Shown in pieces: positions 62,861-64,000 of a DNA stretch of 64,000 bases; position 1 is the first letter of the stretch, and each line of letters opens with the position of its first letter. The stretch covers positions 1 to 64,000 of the forward strand of contig CAZKFR010000006.1 of the NCBI GenBank assembly GCA_964552015.1, given 5' to 3'. The position numbers and the translations under genes were made by a program. Origin of the DNA: Rhodocaloribacter sp964552015 (GTDB taxonomy: Bacteria > Bacteroidota > Rhodothermia > Rhodothermales > ISCAR-4553). Below the pieces are notes generated by a model. That model was not told the DNA's origin and did not search any database. It saw nothing but the letters and a program-made list of their open reading frames with translations.

Positions 62861-63625
62861 TCAGGCGATAGACACGATCACGTCAGTCCCGGCGGCTTTC
62901 ACCACGCGGAGCTTTCCCGTGCGCCCTCCTTCGAGCAGCCGGGCGATGGCCCGCTCCAGCCGCCGCTCGCCGGTCTGTTCGATAAGCGCCTGTACCGGCC
63001 CTGCGTAGTCGATCCGTCCCTCCAGCAGGAAGATGATGTCGTCGCAGAGCTCTTCGATCTCGCTCATGATGTGCGAGGTGAGCACCACCGTCTTGCCCGC
63101 GTCGCGGGCCGCCAGGATCTTGTCCTTGAGGCGGCTGCTGGCGATGGGGTCGAGGCCGGCGCTGGGCTCATCGAGGATCAGGAGGCGGGGGTCGAAGAGA
63201 AAAGCCAGCACGGCGCTCACCTTCTGGCGCGTCCCGCCCGAGAGGGTCCGCATCGGCTTGTCCAGCTCGGGCCCCAGGTCCAGGGCGTGAAAAAGCGTCT
63301 CGTCGAGCCGGTCCGGCTGGCCGCGCAGGTCCTTGTGGAGGGCGATCAACTCCCGTGGCGTCAGGTTCTCGGGAAAACGGGCGGCCTGCGGCATGTAGCC
63401 GATGTGGGCGCGGTAGGCCCAGTCGCCGTTGAGGGCCTTGCCGTCGATCCGGACCTCCCCGTCGTCGGGCCGCACCAGCCCCAGCAGGCACTTGATCAGC
63501 GTCGTCTTGCCGGCGCCGTTGGGCCCTACCACGGCCGTCACCCGGCCGGGACGGATCTGCGCGGTCACCCCCCGGAGCACCTCCCGCGCCCCGAAACGTT
63601 TCTTGAGTCCTCTGATCTCGATCAT
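62861..63625 (-). CDS. nosF: NosF, ABC ATPase for nitrous oxide reductase maturation
   Basis: This 254-residue ABC ATPase shows the Walker A motif VVGPNGAGKTTLIKCLLG, the Q-loop YMPQAARFPENLTPRELI, the signature LSGGTRQKVSA, Walker B LLILDEPSAGLDP and the switch His in TSHIMSEIEELCDD. It energises the NosDFY complex. ATG 63625 (MIEIRGLKKRF) is the normal NosF start with GAGGAC just upstream; an ATG at 63664 overlaps the nosD stop (ATGA) and would add 13 residues, so translational coupling to nosD is also possible. Confidence 0.93.
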   Translation of the reverse strand: MIEIRGLKKRFGAREVLRGVTAQIRPGRVTAVVGPNGAGKTTLIKCLLGLVRPDDGEVRIDGKALNGDWAYRAHIGYMPQAARFPENLTPRELIALHKDLRGQPDRLDETLFHALDLGPELDKPMRTLSGGTRQKVSAVLAFLFDPRLLILDEPSAGLDPIASSRLKDKILAARDAGKTVVLTSHIMSEIEELCDDIIFLLEGRIDYAGPVQALIEQTGERRLERAIARLLEGGRTGKLRVVKAAGTDVIVSIA

Positions 63626-63660
63626 GACGTCCTCGTCGCTTGCGGTGGTAAGGATCGCCG

Positions 63661-64000
63661 TCATCGCCCGGCCACGAGGGGCGACCGGGGGTACGGCTTC
63701 ATCTGCGGCGCCTCGTCGATGAGCGCCTCGGGGGTAAGTACGGGTAGCACCCGCTCGGCGGCATCGAGCAATTCGATGAAAAAGCTCCGCAAGAGGATCA
63801 GCGCCGGCTCGTTCTGCTCCACAATCAGTGAGAACAGCCGCACCGGGCGGAACGGTACGTCCCCCACCCCGTCGCGGTCCAGGTCATACCCCTCATAGCG
63901 GTCCCAGTAGTTGGCCGTGAAGGTGCTGTAGGAGGACCGGCTGTTCGTCGCCACGTCGAAGGCGTTGCCCGTGAAGTTGTTCTCCCGGAACCGGTTGTCC
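63661..64000 (-). CDS. nosD: NosD, periplasmic copper/sulfur-site maturation protein, C-terminal end
   Basis: Only the last 112 residues are in the window; the gene runs off the right edge. The segment DNRFRENNFTGNAFDVATNS is a right-handed parallel beta-helix rung of the NosD/CASH type. Next comes the characteristic YWDRYEGYDLDRDGVGDVPF and the ending PLIVEQNEP-like LIVEQNEPALILLRSFFIEL, conserved in NosD. NosD is exported and works with NosF and NosY. The stop overlaps a possible nosF start. Confidence 0.92.
   Translation of the reverse strand, partial: DNRFRENNFTGNAFDVATNSRSSYSTFTANYWDRYEGYDLDRDGVGDVPFRPVRLFSLIVEQNEPALILLRSFFIELLDAAERVLPVLTPEALIDEAPQMKPYPRSPLVAGR

Overview
The window is about 65% GC, densely coded, and reads as chromosome from a Rhodothermota/Bacteroidota bacterium (Rhodothermales is the best guess). 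The evidence is a SusC/SusD outer-membrane pair, a Cys-poor DksA-like protein downstream of ileS, an isoleucyl-tRNA synthetase with the GxHH form of the HIGH motif, BNR/Asp-box 'sortilin-like' exported proteins, and a nosDFY cluster. No rRNA, convincing tRNA, insertion sequence, prophage or CRISPR array was seen. It is a draft scaffold with three 100-N gaps. Two of them are flanked by identical 55-nt copies, so they are joining artefacts inside intact genes. The third, in susD, hides real sequence.

Layout. 1-4.0 kb: start of a PilB/GspE ATPase (minus strand, running off the left edge), then plus-strand envelope and lipid genes (small membrane protein, acyl-ACP thioesterase, MscS channel, SCP2 protein). 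4.0-14.5 kb: a minus-strand run with a large multi-PAS histidine kinase, a single receiver and an HPt-REC-REC protein (a phosphorelay with no visible output domain), followed by GlgX, a threonine/serine dehydratase and a class II DAHP synthase. 14.7-19.2 kb: an ALDH/SDR pair facing a tightly overlapping phosphatase / fructosamine-kinase / nitrilase operon that looks like protein and metabolite damage repair. 19.4-23.5 kb: susC-susD with a strong terminator.

24.1-30.0 kb: xseA and xseB separated by a two-domain YjbQ/UPF0047-like protein and an SDR, then a Bacteroidota-type conserved protein facing a NusG paralogue, and an L,D-transpeptidase. 30.0-43.4 kb (minus strand): yggS, a small PspB-like membrane protein, divIVA, a purine nucleoside phosphorylase, a four-helix-bundle protein, ileS, a dksA-like gene, lspA, lepA, a secreted unknown and two lepB paralogues. 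The core order yggS-divIVA-ileS-dksA-lspA matches the Bacillus ylmE-divIVA-ileS-ylyA-lspA neighbourhood, and the region holds both signal peptidases I and II.

43.5-53.6 kb: exported or envelope proteins (S8 lipoprotein protease, TonB-C protein, DUF6503-like protein, BNR-repeat protein, penicillin-acylase-type hydrolase) and an orphan ParA. 53.7-58.1 kb (plus strand): lnt, maf, a class I glutamine amidotransferase and a lipoprotein sugar dehydrogenase. 58.1-64.0 kb (minus strand): nosD (partial), nosF and nosY, followed by three tandem-domain universal stress proteins and a TonB protein. This suggests N2O respiration next to genes that could be controlled by respiratory or oxygen status.
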